Below are positions 11,762-13,699 of a stretch of DNA of 13,699 nt, in pieces (the stretch's first letter is position 1; each line of letters opens with the position of its first letter). The notes under the pieces are model-generated. The model had not been told where the DNA came from and did not search any database. It worked only from the letters and a program-made list of their open reading frames with translations. The position numbers were made by a program, and so were the translations under genes. The DNA lies in the NCBI GenBank assembly GCA_027007615.1, contig JALTFB010000004.1, forward strand, positions 1-13,699, written 5' to 3'. This stretch comes from Candidatus Shapirobacteria bacterium (GTDB lineage: Bacteria; Patescibacteriota; Microgenomatia; UBA12405; UBA6130).

Positions 11762-12589
11762 TTATTTCAATTCTTTCCCGGTTTTATTTTTGAACGCCCT
11801 TTTTATTTCGGCCGCCAAATCTGCCAAATCGGGATATTCCTCTCTGATAAGTTTGACCATTCGCCCGCAGGAAGCGCGGAGGCGGTCGGTATTTTGGTAG
11901 CCATTATCCCAAGCTTGAGTTAATTCTCCCAAGGCTCGAGAAAATTCTTGTTTAGCTTGTTCGGCGTTTAACATTCTCAGTTGTTGTTGGATTAGGGCCG
12001 CTTCCACTCGGGCGGTTCCCGTGGCCATTAAGGCGGCATTGCGAATCTTGATGTCTAATGATTCTTTCCGGCTCATCTGTTCAGCCAGGTTGCGAGCTTT
12101 CTGATAATTCTCCAAGGCTTGTTCTAATTCTTGCCGGCCGGCATCCGGTTGGCGCGCTTGATTGCGGGCCTGAGCCCGGGCAACCTCAACTAGCCAAAGG
12201 AATGGAGTCCCGTCGGCGGTTTGATAATAGCCGCGCCGGCTTAATTCCTCGGCCAATTTTTCCAGGGGCGATAAATGTTTTTGCGCCCGCGCCAAGGCTC
12301 GCTTTTTGTCTTCCGGCTGTTCCAGGGTGTGTTTAGCTCGGCTTTGTTCAATAGTGGCGATCATTATGTGGAGATGGGCTGCCGCCGCCAGTTCCGGAGA
12401 AGGCTTATCTTCTTGGGACAATAATGGAGCCATGGCATCAAGCGCGTTTTGGGATATTGTTAAAGCCTGTTGATATTTTTGATCGTTAAACTTACCGTCC
12501 TCTTGAACTGCTTCTGCTCGAAGTTTTTCCGCTTGGGCAATTTGTTGAACAATAGCGTTTTGCTTGTCAGACCATGATTCTTGCGGCAT
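11762..12589 (-). CDS. TPR-like helical-repeat protein, 275 aa
   Basis: The protein is built of paired amphipathic helices with TPR-like spacing: KYQQALTISQNALDAMAPLL, AAHLHIMIATIEQSRAKHTL, ALARAQKHLSPLEKLAEELS, QELEQALENYQKARNLAEQ and QAKQEFSRALGELTQAWDNG. Such repeats make protein-protein scaffolds. There is no signal peptide, so it is probably cytoplasmic. No catalytic motif is visible and I cannot name the partner. The start is set at ATG 12589 and not 12598, because the earlier ATG overlaps the -10 box (TATAATG) and could not be transcribed whole. It is divergent from the 12651 gene, with which it shares the promoter region. Confidence 0.7.
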   Translation of the reverse strand: MPQESWSDKQNAIVQQIAQAEKLRAEAVQEDGKFNDQKYQQALTISQNALDAMAPLLSQEDKPSPELAAAAHLHIMIATIEQSRAKHTLEQPEDKKRALARAQKHLSPLEKLAEELSRRGYYQTADGTPFLWLVEVARAQARNQARQPDAGRQELEQALENYQKARNLAEQMSRKESLDIKIRNAALMATGTARVEAALIQQQLRMLNAEQAKQEFSRALGELTQAWDNGYQNTDRLRASCGRMVKLIREEYPDLADLAAEIKRAFKNKTGKELK

Positions 12590-12596
12590 TCTTACC

Positions 12597-12629
12597 ATTA
12601 TAATAAGCTCTTTGAAATGTAAATGTCAA
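12597..12629 (-). promoter_or_regulatory. Promoter of the TPR-like gene
   Basis: On minus TTGACA lies at 12629-12624, with TATTAT (12605-12600) at 18 bp and TATAAT (12602-12597) at 21 bp; either could serve. Transcription would start about 0-4 nt before ATG 12589, giving a leaderless or nearly leaderless mRNA. Confidence 0.55.
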
Positions 12630-12642
12630 ATTTTGCTACAAT
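12612..12642 (+). promoter_or_regulatory. Promoter of the 12651 gene
   Basis: TGCTACAAT (TACAAT at 12637-12642) is an extended -10 box ending 8 nt before ATG 12651. A possible -35, TTGAAA (12612-12617), is 19 bp upstream. It overlaps the divergent promoter, so the two may compete or share a regulator. Confidence 0.55.
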
Positions 12643-12650
12643 ATATAAAG

Positions 12651-13472
12651 ATGAAAAAGGTGTATCCGGAACATATTTATGATCCGGTCCGGCGGCGGGT
12701 GGCCGGCGATTATTTGCGCCGGGAACTGAGGAAATATTTGGGGGATTTGGGCCCGGGCCAATGGCCAAAGATAGATCGGGAAGTGATGCGTTGGTTTAGC
12801 CGCTCGCCTTATCTTTACCCCGTCCGCGACTTCTGGAATGGCTTTTGGGGAATAGCGATGGGATTCAAGCTCAAAATCGGCCTTTTGGATTTTGTCAGCG
12901 CCGAAAATGTCAGCTGGCAGAAAAAAGAACTCTTGGTAAATCAGCTTTATTTTGGCGGTTCTTGGCCCCCTTTTCATCCCGCCGGCGGGGGAAAGTACTC
13001 TGCAACTGCCGCGGTGAAAAAGCTCTATCGCCAGCAAGATATTTTGGCCAAAGAAAAACCTTTGGCGGCCGCCTATCAAAAAGCCCGAAGGCGGTTGGGG
13101 GATTTTCCCATAATTGTCACTGAAAAGAAGTGGAACGGCAAGGTTGGGCTGGTGGTTTACGATGGCAATGGCCGCTTAGATCAGGCTATTCTCAACGAAA
13201 AGAGCAAAATTGCCGCTTGGGTGGGCTGCTTTAACGACAAAACCTTCCGGCCGGCTAATTTTTGGGTGCCGACGCCGTTGCTAATGGAATTGACTGTCCG
13301 GGCCCGTTCCCTCTGGCGACAAAAGAAAGGGGCTGCATTCCAAGAATTGATTGCTAGCATAAAAGTAGTTGTTGGCGATTCCCAAAGCGGCTTTTATGAA
13401 TTAAAACACCGCGCCCTTTGGGGACCGCCGGAATTTATCCGCGATTTTTGGGCTATTTACAATAAGGAATAA
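12651..13472 (+). CDS. Hypothetical protein, 273 aa
   Basis: I do not recognise this protein. It starts MKKVYPEHIYDPVRRRVAGD at ATG 12651, which follows a TACAAT box; a longer frame from 12564 would run through the divergent promoter and is rejected. It is soluble and basic, with many Trp and Tyr residues (REVMRWFSRSPYLYPVRDFW, NQLYFGGSWPPFHPAGGGKY). The middle holds a beta hairpin-like stretch (DFPIIVTEKKWNGKVGLVVYDGNGRLD), and the C-terminus is helical then aromatic (YELKHRALWGPPEFIRDFW). The motifs do not match a family I can name. Confidence 0.65.
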   Translation: MKKVYPEHIYDPVRRRVAGDYLRRELRKYLGDLGPGQWPKIDREVMRWFSRSPYLYPVRDFWNGFWGIAMGFKLKIGLLDFVSAENVSWQKKELLVNQLYFGGSWPPFHPAGGGKYSATAAVKKLYRQQDILAKEKPLAAAYQKARRRLGDFPIIVTEKKWNGKVGLVVYDGNGRLDQAILNEKSKIAAWVGCFNDKTFRPANFWVPTPLLMELTVRARSLWRQKKGAAFQELIASIKVVVGDSQSGFYELKHRALWGPPEFIRDFWAIYNKE

Positions 13473-13699
13473 GGTTAATAGAAGAGCAAGACTTTGCCCG
13501 GTTCTAGCTTTTTTCAATCAGTGCTGCTGCCAACCTTTTGATAATCATTATCTTTATAATTTAGGCCAGTCAAATAGCCCAAATTAGAGTAATTCTAGCG
13601 TTTCCTGGGTCGTTTGTTAAATTTTGGAAAGCCTTACACAGTTAAGACTTTGCGCCTATTCCGGCTTTTCCCGAGGTGCAGGTACACTTGCACCTCGGA
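13473..13699. other. Intergenic region to the window edge
   Basis: No gene is seen in the remaining 227 bp. A TATAAT hexamer (13555-13560) has no -35 or start codon nearby. The last 29 bases hold the inverted repeat listed separately. No terminator for the 12651 gene was recognised. Confidence 0.5.
13671..13698. repeat. Inverted repeat at the window end
   Basis: CCGAGGTGCA (13671-13680) and TGCACCTCGG (13689-13698) form a perfect 10-bp stem with an 8-nt loop (GGTACACT). It differs from the other repeat families here. It may continue beyond the window. Confidence 0.8.

Noticed and set aside
12058..12336. Plus-strand ORF antisense to the TPR-like gene
   Set aside because: It is a shadow frame: the minus-strand protein shows regular helical repeats across the same bases.
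12564..12650. Longer N-terminus for the 12651 gene
   Set aside because: The extension would cross the divergent promoter and the start of the opposite gene; the ATG at 12651 follows an extended -10 box.
1..13699. tRNA, rRNA or tmRNA genes
   Set aside because: No cloverleaf, TTCGA loop or conserved rRNA segment was noticed on either strand by eye; a tRNAscan or Infernal run would be decisive.

Overview
The window looks like a piece of a small-genome, uncultivated bacterium, most likely from the Candidate Phyla Radiation (Patescibacteria, Parcubacteria-like). This is an inference. It rests on the high share of unrecognised ORFs, a single-copy housekeeping gene (glmS) scattered among small genes, many promoters that sit directly on start codons (leaderless style), and short GC-rich palindromic repeats between genes. 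TGA is used as an ordinary stop codon (the HEPN gene and the 11717 gene), so the standard bacterial code fits. No rRNA, tRNA, CRISPR array, transposase or phage gene was seen.

Layout. 1-468 is the 3' end of a DPM1-like family 2 glycosyltransferase. 594-1819 is an overlapping pair: a DinB-superfamily protein and an AlkD-like HEAT-repeat DNA glycosylase. 1859-2571 (minus) is a HEPN plus minimal nucleotidyltransferase operon joined by an ATGA overlap, and 2864-3343 (minus) is an unknown gene. 3547-5102 (plus) is a transcription unit with an apparent attenuator leader (a short Phe-rich leader ORF, a terminator and a competing antiterminator), then a 73-aa basic protein and a long, two-domain dCTP deaminase. 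5298-5939 is an unknown protein with a near-consensus promoter. 5940-6290 has no convincing gene, but shows frame-switching coding potential and a possible structured RNA. 6291-8153 (minus) is glmS. Downstream on plus come a 98-aa single-helix protein (8308-8604) and a membrane-anchored 521-aa extracytoplasmic protein (8796-10361). 10362-10844 is a repeat-rich spacer, followed by an unknown helical protein (10845-11717). 11762-12589 (minus) is a TPR-like helical protein, divergent from an unknown 273-aa protein (12651-13472).

How the genes relate. GlmS makes glucosamine-6-phosphate for cell wall and surface polysaccharide, and the glycosyltransferase probably acts on lipid-linked sugars. dCTP deaminase feeds dUMP/dTMP synthesis. 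AlkD, and possibly the DinB-like protein, deal with alkylation damage. The rest are hypothetical.

The most unusual signals are: (1) the attenuator-like leader before the 73-aa protein and dCTP deaminase; (2) a recurrent -10 hexamer 5-7 nt before the ATG, which revises several start codons; (3) a family of AACCCC/GGGGTT palindromes in single and double form, two double copies extending to about 75 bp; (4) a cluster of GTCATnCTGA-type hairpins at 10371-10662; and (5) a nested 40-bp inverted repeat covering the glmS promoter.
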